A stretch of DNA of 64,000 nucleotides from Solirubrobacterales bacterium (GTDB lineage Bacteria > Actinomycetota > Thermoleophilia > Solirubrobacterales > Solirubrobacteraceae). The notes beneath the pieces were generated by a model, which did no database searches, had not been told where the DNA came from, and saw only the letters and a program-made list of their open reading frames with translations. A program made the translations under genes and the position numbers. Where the stretch lies: contig JAFAYV010000031.1 of assembly GCA_019240115.1 (NCBI GenBank), positions 1-64,000 of the forward strand. The letters are read 5' to 3'. Positions 8,706 through 16,104 of this stretch are shown in pieces; position 1 is the stretch's first letter; the number at the start of each line of letters is the position of its first letter.

Positions 8706-9623
8706 TCAGGAAACCCACGATGGCACGATCTGCGCCAGCCGTCGCGGGTCGGTGATGCTCCCGATGCGGGTGATCATTCCCGCGCGGGTCTGGAATGCCA
8801 TCACGGTGGTTGGTTTGCCGTCGGTCATCACGATGGCGCCTGGGGCACCGTCAACAGTGATCGGGCAGACAGACCTGCCGAGCTGAGCGCCGAAGGTCGC
8901 CCGGCTGGCGAACTCGTTGCGGTTGAGGGTGACGGTGTCGCCTCGCGCGAAGGAGTGCGATGCCGTGAGGTCTGGGTCGAGCACCGCGAGCACCCCAGCG
9001 ATCTCACCGGCTGCGGCGGCGGCGAAGAACGCGTCCACCGCTGACCGGTCGCCGGTGTTGGTGGTATCGGTCGGGTCCTCGCCGCCACGTAGTCGTCGCC
9101 GCGCGCGGGTCGCGAGCATCTTGGCGGCGTCGGTGGAGCGTTCGAGGATGGACGCGATCGGGGCGAACGGGATGTCGAAGATGTCGTGCAGAACGAACGC
9201 GACCCGCTCGGCCGGGGTCAGCCGCTCGAGGACGACGTGTAGTGCGATCTGTACGGATTCGGCGAGAAGGGCTTCCTGTTCGGGGTTCTCGGCGCGGTCC
9301 GGGGGATCCGCGAAGCGGATTTCGTCGCGTAGGTCGTGAAGGCTCATGGCGAACTGCGTGTCGCGTCTATGCCGGGGGTGGCGGAGCATGTCGAGCGCGA
9401 TCCGGGTGGTCACGGTCGTGAGCCATGCGCGCAGGTCGTTGATCGCGTCGTCACCTGCTCGGCTCAGTCTCAGCCAGGCCTCTTGGGCGGCGTCTTCGGC
9501 GTCTTCTCGCGAGCCGAGCAATCGGGCGGCGACTGCTTGTAGGTAGGGCCGGTGCTGCTCGAATCGCTCGGCCAAGCTCGATTCCCGTGCGACATTGCCG
9601 TCAGCTGGATCGTGGTCTCTCAC
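8706..9623 (-). CDS. ECF41/SigJ-type sigma factor with SnoaL-like extension
   Basis: Extracytoplasmic-function sigma factor of 305 residues. Sigma region 2 is at about 22-90 (YLQAVAARLLGSREDAEDAA, QEAWLRLSR) and region 4 at about 140-195 (LTPAERVAFVLHDIFDIPFA, AKMLATRARRRLRG). The C-terminal third is an NTF2/SnoaL-like domain (AVDAFFAAAAAGEIAGVLAV and GAIVMTDGKPTTVMAF). The DGKP stretch corresponds to the DGGGK-type motif that modulates ECF41 sigma factors, which have no separate anti-sigma factor. I placed the start at GTG 9621-9623; longer in-frame starts upstream run through non-coding sequence. Genes for an NAD-binding epimerase-like protein and an AhpD/CMD protein follow divergently, matching the known ECF41 neighbourhood. 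Confidence 0.88.
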   Translation of the reverse strand: MRDHDPADGNVARESSLAERFEQHRPYLQAVAARLLGSREDAEDAAQEAWLRLSRAGDDAINDLRAWLTTVTTRIALDMLRHPRHRRDTQFAMSLHDLRDEIRFADPPDRAENPEQEALLAESVQIALHVVLERLTPAERVAFVLHDIFDIPFAPIASILERSTDAAKMLATRARRRLRGGEDPTDTTNTGDRSAVDAFFAAAAAGEIAGVLAVLDPDLTASHSFARGDTVTLNRNEFASRATFGAQLGRSVCPITVDGAPGAIVMTDGKPTTVMAFQTRAGMITRIGSITDPRRLAQIVPSWVS

Positions 9624-9652
9624 TGTGCTTAAGGACGCTCGCGATGGTCCGG

Positions 9653-9679
9653 AGGTAACGCGGCGTGCGGGCGTTACCT
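9653..9679. promoter_or_regulatory. Perfect 9-bp inverted repeat upstream of sigma factor
   Basis: AGGTAACGC (9653-9661) and its exact complement GCGTTACCT (9671-9679) are separated by nine bases. The palindrome lies 30-56 bases before the sigma-factor start in a 255-bp divergent intergenic region, where an operator or promoter element is expected. No run of T follows, so it is not a good intrinsic terminator. The binding protein is unknown. Confidence 0.5.
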
Positions 9680-9878
9680 GGCGGGGCGTTCGGGCGTCTA
9701 CCCGACATAGGACGTTCTCGACGTCGAGACAACGCAGCACACCAAGGAGAATCGTGGTCACCCAAGCACACGGCTGGCGCCGCCGACGCGCGCGAGCCCG
9801 CACCGGGATCGACGTCCTCATCCGCTTGGGTTCAGAGCGGATGCGGGACCCGCCGCCCCGGACGACGAGGAACCGCTC

Positions 9879-10664
9879 ATGACTCAGACGGTGTTGGTGA
9901 CCGGCGGGACCGGCCGGCTGGGACGTGGTGTCGTCGCGCGACTCGTCGGTGCAGGCTGCCACGTCCATGTCCTTGCTCGTCATGTTCGCGATACGCCGCC
10001 CGGCGTTGCGTTCTTCAGGGGCGATTTGCGTAAGGGCGAGGGCATCGAGCCGGCCGTCGAGGACGTCGAGGCGATCATCCACTGTGCGACGAGCACGACG
10101 GGCGACGCGGGCGCAACCAGGAACCTGGTGATCGCGGCTGCCCGGGCCGGCTCGCCGCACCTGGTCCATCCGTCGATCGTCGGGATCGACCAGATGGCAG
10201 CCTGGGGCTACGTGGAGCAGAAGCTCGAGGCCGAGCGGATCGTGGAGGGCAGCGGGCTTCCGTGGACGATCCTGCGGGTCACGCAGTTCTATGACTACTG
10301 CTTTGAGAATTCCCGCAAGCTCGCGCGATTCCCGGTTGCCGCACCGGTCCCGGCCGGCTTTGCGGTTCAGCCGGTTGATTCCGATGAGGTCGCGGCTCGT
10401 CTGGTTGACCTAGCGCTGGGCGAGCCCGCAGGCCGTGCCGCGGATATGGCCGGACCGTCGGCTTCGAGTTGGGTGGACCTGTTTCGCAGCTACCTCTCCG
10501 CGACGCACCGCCACCGGCTGGTCGTCCCGGTGCGGATCCCGGGCAGCAGGGCCGTCCGTCGGGGCGCGCTGCTCCCCGCGCCGGGGCACACCACCGCAAC
10601 CACGACGTGGGAGCAGTTCCTGACCAAACGACTCCAGCACAACGCGGCCGCCGAGTCGGCCTGA
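9879..10664 (+). CDS. NAD(P)-binding atypical SDR (NmrA/epimerase-like)
   Basis: Protein of 261 residues with an intact dinucleotide-binding N-terminus, VLVTGGTGRLGRGVVARL (TGGTGxxG), strand VHVLARHV and acid FRGDLRKGEG. HLVHPSIVGID replaces the usual SSxG segment, and GYVEQKLEAERIVEGSGLPW contains the helix preceding the TILR(V)TQF substrate strand. It lacks a YxxxK pair, as expected for NmrA/atypical-5 SDRs. ATG start follows a GAGGAA-like site. It sits between an ECF41-type sigma factor and an AhpD/CMD gene: the 'COE' (CMD, oxidoreductase, epimerase) gene set that ECF41 sigma factors often control. Substrate unknown. Confidence 0.85.
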   Translation: MTQTVLVTGGTGRLGRGVVARLVGAGCHVHVLARHVRDTPPGVAFFRGDLRKGEGIEPAVEDVEAIIHCATSTTGDAGATRNLVIAAARAGSPHLVHPSIVGIDQMAAWGYVEQKLEAERIVEGSGLPWTILRVTQFYDYCFENSRKLARFPVAAPVPAGFAVQPVDSDEVAARLVDLALGEPAGRAADMAGPSASSWVDLFRSYLSATHRHRLVVPVRIPGSRAVRRGALLPAPGHTTATTTWEQFLTKRLQHNAAAESA

Positions 10665-10763
10665 GACATCGCCGCGGCCGGCCAACGGCGATCAACCGAT
10701 CTCCCATCGGCAACCGCCGTGAATAGGTCCTTCGGAAACCAAACAAACATGAGGAGCACAGTG

Positions 10764-11231
10764 ATGGAAGCCAGAATGAAGAACCCCGGCATGGTCATTC
10801 CCGAGGCGATGACCGCGATCCGCGCTCTGAACGACGCCGTGCAGCACGGAGGCCTGCCGCAGCGAACCCTGGATCTTGTCCACCTGCGCGCCAGCCAGAT
10901 CAACGGATGCAGCGTGTGCGTCGGCGCCGCCGCGAAGGCCCGAACAGACGGCGAGACCGACGAGCGGCTGTTCACCCTGGTCGCCTGGCGAGATACCCCG
11001 TACTTCAGCGAGGCCGAACGCGCCGCGCTCGCACTGACCGAGGCCGTCACTCGGCTCAGCGACCGAACCGATCCCGTACCCGACGAGATCTGGGACGAGG
11101 CCGCCCGCCACTACGACGAGAAAGCCCTCGCCGCCCTGGTCCTCTGGATCGCCCAGGTCAACGTCTTTAACCGCGTCAACGTCAGCACCCGACAAGTCCC
11201 CGGCCAATGGGCCAGCGAAAGAGCCGCATAG
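10764..11231 (+). CDS. AhpD/carboxymuconolactone-decarboxylase-like protein
   Basis: All-helical protein of 155 residues of the AhpD/CMD family. GGLPQRTLDLVHLRASQING leads to the redox motif C-S-V-C near residue 50, and FSEAERAALALTEAV and LAALVLWIAQVNVFNRVNV complete the fold. In AhpD peroxidases CxxC is followed by xxxH; here the fourth residue after the second cysteine is alanine (CSVCVGAA), so the proton-relay histidine is missing. I use the ATG at 10764 because GAGGAG lies eight bases before it; an earlier in-frame ATG at 10719 has no such site. It is likely part of the ECF41 regulon with the gene at 9879. It may act as a disulfide or hydroperoxide sensor rather than a classic AhpD. Confidence 0.85.
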   Translation: MEARMKNPGMVIPEAMTAIRALNDAVQHGGLPQRTLDLVHLRASQINGCSVCVGAAAKARTDGETDERLFTLVAWRDTPYFSEAERAALALTEAVTRLSDRTDPVPDEIWDEAARHYDEKALAALVLWIAQVNVFNRVNVSTRQVPGQWASERAA

Positions 11232-11582
11232 CCTCCCTGTTATCTGCCCAACGTCGACGAGGGAGGCTCGAGCGCTCTCGCGCGTTCGCAGCGATGCAGG
11301 GCACAAGAAATCCAAGCTCCCAGTCCTGCCGGGCGAAGCACGACTTGGTTGTGTGGGGGGTGACGCTCGTCCGCGACCGGAAGCAGGTCTCCGGTGGGGA
11401 TTCGGCCAGCATCTGCCTCGCCGGCGGCCTAGCTGTCTCGCACACGTTCCCGTGCGGATCTCGCAAGCTACCCAACGTCGTGGACTGGCGATTGTGTCAA
11501 CAGCGGTTGACGCGCCGCTTCCCGTAGATGACGAACAGGAACAACGGCACGGCTCTGAACATGTCACGGAGCCAGCAGGCTG
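11232..11582. other. Intergenic stretch, nothing recognised
   Basis: About 350 bases between the AhpD-like gene and the convergent response regulator. Open frames on both strands show no conserved motif, and no clear hairpin with T-run was seen. Confidence 0.4.
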
Positions 11583-12260
11583 CTACGTGAGCTGGTGTTC
11601 GTGCGCGTAGCGGATGGCTTGGGGCCGGTCCCTGGAGCCGGTTTTCGCGAACACGTGGTTGACGTGGGTCTTGACGGTGTGCTCGCTGATGATGAGTTCG
11701 TTGGCAATTTCGCGGTTGGAGAGACCGGCGGCGAGCAGCTTGAGCACCTCCGCCTCGCGTGGGGTGAGCTCGTCGGGGAGCTCCACGGGGGATACCGGAT
11801 TGGCTCGGTGCGCGGAGGCGGCGCCGGTGAGCAGCATCGCGGTGACCTCGGGCGGGAGGATCGTGTGGCCGGCGGCGGCGCTGTGCAGTGCTTGGGAGAT
11901 CTCGTGGCGATCCGCGTTCTTGGTGAGGTAGCCGCGGGCACCGGCTTTGAGCGCGGCGATGATGGTTTCATCGTCGGCGTAGGTGGTGAGCACGACGATC
12001 GCCACCTCCGGGTGCTCGCGGGTCAGCCGCTCGGTCGTCTCGACGCCGTCGAGCACGGGCATGTGAAGGTCGAGCAGGATCGCGTCGGGGTGATGCTCGG
12101 CGATGGCGGCGAGTGCCTGCTGGCCGTCGGCGACGGCGGCGACGACCTCGAGCTCGGGGATGACGCCGAGGACCATCTGCAGCCCGTCGCGGACGACGGT
12201 CTGGTCGTCGGCGATCACGACGCGCAGCCGTGTGGGGCGCGCAGGATGTGCGTGGCTCAC
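11583..12260 (-). CDS. NarL/FixJ-type response regulator
   Basis: Response regulator of 225 residues. The receiver domain is at residues 10-130: acidic pair in RVVIADDQTVVRDGLQ, phospho-acceptor Asp in DAILLDLHMPVLDG, conserved Thr in VVLTTYADD and Lys in LTKNADRHE. The LuxR-type DNA-binding domain is at about 160-220 (LTPREAEVLKLLAAGLSNRE, EHTVKTHVNHVFAKTGSRDR). It overlaps the histidine kinase gene upstream by four bases (ATGA), so the pair is co-translated. The likely targets are its own operon (including the membrane protein at 13415) and the divergent gene at 14178. The signal is unknown. Confidence 0.95.
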   Translation of the reverse strand: MSHAHPARPTRLRVVIADDQTVVRDGLQMVLGVIPELEVVAAVADGQQALAAIAEHHPDAILLDLHMPVLDGVETTERLTREHPEVAIVVLTTYADDETIIAALKAGARGYLTKNADRHEISQALHSAAAGHTILPPEVTAMLLTGAASAHRANPVSPVELPDELTPREAEVLKLLAAGLSNREIANELIISEHTVKTHVNHVFAKTGSRDRPQAIRYAHEHQLT

Positions 12261-13408
12261 CTTGTCACCCGGGCCTGGACGATCCAGCGGCTGCCCACGC
12301 GGCCGGCCTGGAGCTCGCCGTCGATCAGCCGTAGCCGCTCGTGCATGCCGGCCAGACCGTATCCGCCGGCGGTGTGGGGATGCTCTGCCGCCATCGACGA
12401 GGGGAGCGCGTTCTCAACTCGTAGTTCGACGGCGACGTCGGTGTATACGAGCGCCACTGTCGGCGGGTTGCCGTTGGCGTGCTTGGTGACGTTGGTCAGC
12501 GCTTCCTGGGCGACGCGCAGAAGCGCCAGGCCGGCGGCCGGGCCGAGAGGGTAGGGCTCGCCGCTGACGCTCAGCGTGCCGGGGCGGTCATGCAGGAGGG
12601 TGGTCAGCGCGTCGGGCAGTGGTGGCGTGTCGTGGCGCAGTGCCCTGACGGCGCGCCGGGTCTCGGTCAGGCCCTCCTCGACCAGCCGTCGGGCGCTTGC
12701 CAGGGAGTGCAGCGCGCGGTCGATGTCTTGTCGCTCTGAGAGCATCGCCTCAGCGGCCTGCAGCTGGATGCCGAGCGCGCCGAGGGAGTGGGCGAGCACG
12801 TCGTGGATCTCGCGAGCGATCCGGGAGCGCTCATCCAGCGCGGCGGCGTGCTCGGCTTCTGACTGGGCGCGGCGTGTCTCGGCGAGCAATGCCTGCGCCT
12901 GCTCGGTCTGGACCCGGTAGGCGCGGCGGTAGCGCCCGACTAGCGCCAGCCCGGCGAGCAGCGCTGGGTATCCCAGGACCGTCCCGAGATCCGTGTCGGT
13001 GTAGCTGACCGCGCCGATCTCGATCGCGAGCACGCCGGCCAGGAACGCGACCAGCACCCCCGTAAGGGGGAGATCGACGCCAGCGGCCAGCATCGCGACG
13101 ATGGCCAGCGCCAGCACACTGGTGTCGTGGTGGGAGGTGGCGGCAAACCCGCCCACGGCGGTGAGCCCCACCAGGCAGGCGAACAGGGAACGCCCGCCCC
13201 ACCGCGCCGGCAGCCGATCTGAAGCCCACCAGACGATCAACGCCGCCGATGCGATCGCCAGCTCCGCGATCCCCGTCCAGCGGTCTCCGCGGGCGGTGAG
13301 CACGACGACGGCGACGATCACGAACACCGCTGCACGCAGCCACCACTGCCACGCCGACAGGAGCGCCAGTGGCTCCCCGGCGCTTGACCGGTTCCACCAG
13401 CCGGACAC
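12257..13408 (-). CDS. Sensor histidine kinase, HisKA_3 (NarX/DesK-like) type
   Basis: Membrane histidine kinase of 383 residues. The N-terminal half has five to six hydrophobic helices without a large extracellular loop (WWLRAAVFVIVAVVVLTARG through GYPALLAGLALVGRYRRAY), so it probably senses within the membrane. A short coiled linker precedes the dimerisation box ERSRIAREIHDVLAHSLGAL, in which His is the phosphorylated residue. The HATPase_c domain begins near residue 295 (LLRVAQEALTNVTKHAN) and ends GGYGLAGMHERLRLIDGELQ. It donates phosphate to the response regulator encoded directly downstream with an ATGA overlap. Confidence 0.94.
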   Translation of the reverse strand: MSGWWNRSSAGEPLALLSAWQWWLRAAVFVIVAVVVLTARGDRWTGIAELAIASAALIVWWASDRLPARWGGRSLFACLVGLTAVGGFAATSHHDTSVLALAIVAMLAAGVDLPLTGVLVAFLAGVLAIEIGAVSYTDTDLGTVLGYPALLAGLALVGRYRRAYRVQTEQAQALLAETRRAQSEAEHAAALDERSRIAREIHDVLAHSLGALGIQLQAAEAMLSERQDIDRALHSLASARRLVEEGLTETRRAVRALRHDTPPLPDALTTLLHDRPGTLSVSGEPYPLGPAAGLALLRVAQEALTNVTKHANGNPPTVALVYTDVAVELRVENALPSSMAAEHPHTAGGYGLAGMHERLRLIDGELQAGRVGSRWIVQARVTR

Positions 13409-13414
13409 TGTCGC

Positions 13415-13945
13415 TCAGTCCTCGCGTCCGGAAGGGCGGGAGAACCAGCCGGCGCCGAACACCTTGCCATCCTTCTCGGGCGCGAACGGGATGCCGGCCG
13501 CGATCGCCCGCGGGACGATCACCAGCGCCTGAGCGGCTCGGTTCAGGCCGAGCGTCAGCAGGATCGCCGTGGTTCCGGCGGCCACGTGCGCGCCGGCCGC
13601 GTGAGCGAGGCCGGTGACCACCAGGCGACTGGCGATCAGCGCGCCCCACAGCCACAGGCCTGCCAGGGGCAGCTGCGCCCACAGGTGTCCGTCGCGGCGT
13701 TGCAGGCGCGTGATCGCGCCCAGACCGGCGCCGGTGGCGATTGCCACTGCCGCGCTCACGATCAGCAGCACGATATCCGTCGCATTCGGGTGCGAGTTGT
13801 GGCCGCTGATGTCGAGGATCCCGATCACGGTCAGGACCGCGGGCAGCACAACTACGCGCTTGCCGCTCAGCGCGCTGCCAACCAGCTGCTGCCCGATCAC
13901 GAAGACGATGATTGCGCTTGCTGCCAGAACTGTCAGGAGAGACAT
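13415..13945 (-). CDS. Integral membrane protein (DUF1453-like), TCS operon
   Basis: Protein of 176 residues with about five transmembrane segments (LLTVLAASAIIVFVIGQQLV, VVVLPAVLTVIGILDISG, IVLLIVSAAVAIATGAGLGA, LAGLWLWGALIASRLVVTGL) and a short cytoplasmic tail ending FSRPSGRED. The pattern matches the actinobacterial CcdC/DUF1453 family of unknown function, by memory. It is the first gene of a three-gene minus-strand operon with the histidine kinase (6-bp gap) and response regulator. The divergent gene at 14178 encodes a protein of the same size and helix layout, so both may be the sensed or controlled membrane components. Confidence 0.8.
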   Translation of the reverse strand: MSLLTVLAASAIIVFVIGQQLVGSALSGKRVVVLPAVLTVIGILDISGHNSHPNATDIVLLIVSAAVAIATGAGLGAITRLQRRDGHLWAQLPLAGLWLWGALIASRLVVTGLAHAAGAHVAAGTTAILLTLGLNRAAQALVIVPRAIAAGIPFAPEKDGKVFGAGWFSRPSGRED

Positions 13946-14031
13946 TCCAGACCTCCGTCGCGAGTCGAATTGACGCTCCCGACGCTAAGGCGAATCGACC
14001 CCGCGCACATCGCCCCCCGGGACCATCCGGC

Positions 14032-14091
14032 GGGTGATCGTGGGTTGAGAGCCGGGTTGAGATCGGCGCCGCCGTCAACCCGCGATCACCC
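14032..14091. promoter_or_regulatory. 17-bp inverted repeat in divergent promoter region
   Basis: GGGTGATCGTGGGTTGA at 14032-14048 is matched by TCAACCCGCGATCACCC at 14075-14091, complementary at 16 of 17 positions. A further direct copy of GGGTTGAGA begins at 14054 inside the loop. The element lies between the two-component operon and the divergent membrane protein gene. It is a good candidate operator for the NarL-type regulator, or an RNA hairpin in the leader of one of the genes. Confidence 0.5.
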
Positions 14092-14177
14092 GGCAAACCA
14101 GCCCGCACGGCGATGACAGCCCGTCCTGCGCTGAGCAGCATTGAGGGCACACCACACTGCCGAAAGCGAGAACTGAC

Positions 14178-14702
14178 GTGCTCACCAACGCTCTCATCGT
14201 CAACGGCCTTGTTCTGTTCGCCGTGCTCGAATCAGACCTCGGTCCCGCCCGCAAGCTCAGCCGCTTCCGGCTGCTGCGACCCCTGGTCCTGTCCGCCTCG
14301 ATCGTGCCCATGTTCCTGGAGGCCATCGCCACGCACGGCACCGGCCTCGCGCTGGAGATCGGCGGTGGCGTCGTCGGATTCCTGCTCGGCCTCGCCGCCG
14401 CCAGCCTGATCCGGGTGTACCACCAGCCCGCGACTGGACGGCTCGTGACCCGTGCCGGTGCTGCCTACGCGGCATTGTGGATCGCGGTGATCGCCGCCCG
14501 CAGCTGCTTCTCGATCGGCGCCGTCCACTGGTTCAGCCACCCGCTCGCGACCTGGATGGCAAGCCACCAGGTGACCGGCGCGGCGATCACCGACACGCTG
14601 GTCATCATGGCCGTCGCGATGACGCTCGCCCGCACCCTCGGCCTCGCGCTGCGCGCCAACCAGATCCGCCGCCACATCCCGATCAGCCCGATCGCTGCCT
14701 GA
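14178..14702 (+). CDS. Integral membrane protein (DUF1453-like)
   Basis: Protein of 174 residues with about five membrane helices (LTNALIVNGLVLFAVLESDL, LLRPLVLSASIVPMFLEAIA, LEIGGGVVGFLLGLAAASLI, AGAAYAALWIAVIAARSCFS, AAITDTLVIMAVAMTLARTL) and a basic tail NQIRRHIPISPIAA. It resembles the protein at 13415 in length, helix order and the conserved tail position, so the two are probably distant paralogues on either side of a shared regulatory region. The start is GTG at 14178 with a weak upstream purine stretch. No enzymatic motif is visible. Regulation by the neighbouring two-component system is inferred from position. Confidence 0.75.
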   Translation: MLTNALIVNGLVLFAVLESDLGPARKLSRFRLLRPLVLSASIVPMFLEAIATHGTGLALEIGGGVVGFLLGLAAASLIRVYHQPATGRLVTRAGAAYAALWIAVIAARSCFSIGAVHWFSHPLATWMASHQVTGAAITDTLVIMAVAMTLARTLGLALRANQIRRHIPISPIAA

Positions 14703-14780
14703 GCGAGCCGGCGACCGTGGCCGCACTCTGCCACACAACGGAGCGTGGCCATTTCGCTTCCGCCATGGACTCCACCCTTA

Positions 14781-15443
14781 ATGCAGAGCTTCTACTCCAC
14801 CGCCGCCGAAGTCGCTGGGGCGCTGATCGGCCTGCTGTTCGTCGCCGTCTCGGTCGCGCAGGCCCAAATCCACGAGGAAGCTTCGTCGGCCTCGCACCGG
14901 ATCTCGGCGGCCGCCGCTCTGAGCCTCTTCACCAACTCGCTGTTCCTCTCGCTGCTCGGGCTGATCGAGCGTGGGCACATCGCGATCCCCGCCGCCGCTG
15001 GCGGCATCGCTGGAATTCTCTTCGTGCTCGCCCTCCTGCTTTCGCTGGTTGGCGGCACCGGCGATCGCACCCGCGACGTCTTGATCCTCGGGCTGCTGGC
15101 AGCGACGTTCACCGCCGAGCTGATAGTCGGGCTGCGCAGCACAGCCGCGCCAGCGGCGCCAGCCACCCAGCAGGCCATCGCGATCCTCATCGTGGTCTGC
15201 TTCCTGAGCGGGATCACCCGCTCGTGGGAGTTGATCGGCGGCCAGCCGATCGGGCTCGCCGCTGCCGGCGCTGCCATTCCGGCACTGCTGCGCCGATGGC
15301 GGGTGGCCGTCGCCAAGCCGTTGCCGCACCCGAGCAGCGCGACCGGATCGCGTACCGCCAGCTCGTCCACCGGCGCCTGCGTCAACGTCACTTGGACCCG
15401 ATGGTTCCCAAAGTCTCTGGCCGGTTCGCAAAGGGAGCCTTGA
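14781..15443 (+). CDS. Four-to-six-helix membrane protein of unknown function
   Basis: Begins MQSFYSTAAEVAGALIGLLF and carries hydrophobic segments including LSLFTNSLFLSLLGLI, IPAAAGGIAGILFVLALLLS and AIAILIVVCFLSGITRSWEL, then a basic, serine-rich tail. An in-frame GTG at 14745 is an alternative start; an ATG at 14765 is one frame off, so a small indel may have changed the N-terminus. The N-terminal pattern (SFxxxAxxxGALIGLLFVA) is common in uncharacterised actinobacterial membrane proteins. It directly precedes the TetR regulator gene. Function unknown. Confidence 0.6.
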   Translation: MQSFYSTAAEVAGALIGLLFVAVSVAQAQIHEEASSASHRISAAAALSLFTNSLFLSLLGLIERGHIAIPAAAGGIAGILFVLALLLSLVGGTGDRTRDVLILGLLAATFTAELIVGLRSTAAPAAPATQQAIAILIVVCFLSGITRSWELIGGQPIGLAAAGAAIPALLRRWRVAVAKPLPHPSSATGSRTASSSTGACVNVTWTRWFPKSLAGSQREP

Positions 15444-15458
15444 CCACGGCCCGACAAA

Positions 15459-15470
15459 GTGAGTACTCTC
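15459..15470. promoter_or_regulatory. Candidate TetR operator, copy 1
   Basis: GTGAGTACTCTC, containing the palindrome GAGTACTC, lies seven bases before the TetR start. A related sequence, GCGACTACTCGC, occurs at 16072-16083 before the efflux gene that follows. Eight or nine of twelve positions agree and both are near-palindromic, as expected for two operators of one TetR protein. Confidence 0.45.
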
Positions 15471-15476
15471 TTCTTT

Positions 15477-16043
15477 ATGCCAGGTATTCGCCATCGACAG
15501 AGCGCCCAACAGCGACACGAGCAGATCTTGGCCGCCGCCCGCCCGCTGTTCGCCCAGCGCGGCTACTTCGGCACCCCGACGGTGGAGATCGCCAAGGCGG
15601 CCGGGCTTTCGCACGGCTACATGTTTCGCCTGATCGAGACCAAGGAGGCGTTGTTCATCGCCGTCGTGCGCGACTGCTTCGCTCAGATCGTCTCCACGCT
15701 GAGGGCCGCGGGCAAAGACGTCGGCGCGCTGTCCCCGCAGGAGCGTCTCAACCGGATCGGCCTCTCCTACGCCGACGTGCTCGCCCGCCGCGAGCTGCTG
15801 CTGATCCAGCTGCACGCCGCCGCCGCGTGCACCGAACCCGCCGTTCGTCAGGCAGTCCGCGAGGGGTATGCCTCGATCGTCGAGCTGCTGCGGGAGCTCA
15901 GCGGCGCCGAGGATGCCGCCATCCAGCAGGTGATGGCGGTGGGAATGCTGACCAACTTCATCGCCGCCATGGACGCCGAGGACCTGGATGAGCCCTGGGC
16001 CCGCACGCTCGTCGGCGACCTCGTGTTCAAGACCGCCGAATAG
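15477..16043 (+). CDS. TetR/AcrR-family repressor of adjacent efflux gene
   Basis: Regulator of 188 residues. The helix-turn-helix is at residues 8-55 (ILAAARPLFAQRGYFGTPTV, EIAKAAGLSHGYMFRLIETK), followed by an all-helical ligand domain (LSPQERLNRIGLSYADVLAR, VMAVGMLTNFIAAMDAEDLD). The ATG at 15477 (MPGIRHRQ) gives the normal N-terminus. Related near-palindromes overlap its own promoter (15459) and the promoter of the DHA2 efflux gene (16072), which starts 61 bases after this stop. It most likely represses both until a drug binds. Confidence 0.92.
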   Translation: MPGIRHRQSAQQRHEQILAAARPLFAQRGYFGTPTVEIAKAAGLSHGYMFRLIETKEALFIAVVRDCFAQIVSTLRAAGKDVGALSPQERLNRIGLSYADVLARRELLLIQLHAAAACTEPAVRQAVREGYASIVELLRELSGAEDAAIQQVMAVGMLTNFIAAMDAEDLDEPWARTLVGDLVFKTAE

Positions 16044-16071
16044 GACCATCTTTTTCTTTGCCATGAAAAAA

Positions 16072-16083
16072 GCGACTACTCGC
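16072..16083. promoter_or_regulatory. Candidate TetR operator, copy 2
   Basis: GCGACTACTCGC (GCGA and TCGC arms complementary) lies 21 bases before the efflux gene ATG, just upstream of its GGAAGGAAGG ribosome site. It is similar to the element at 15459. Confidence 0.45.
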
Positions 16084-16104
16084 AACTAAAGGAAGGAAGG
16101 GACA

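Noticed and set aside
12831-14150. 439-codon minus-strand frame over the histidine kinase
   Set aside because: Out-of-frame shadow of the kinase and membrane protein; repetitive Arg/Ala content.
14477-15991. 504-codon plus-strand frame
   Set aside because: It runs across three real genes (membrane proteins and TetR) in another frame and is Arg/Pro-rich with no motif.
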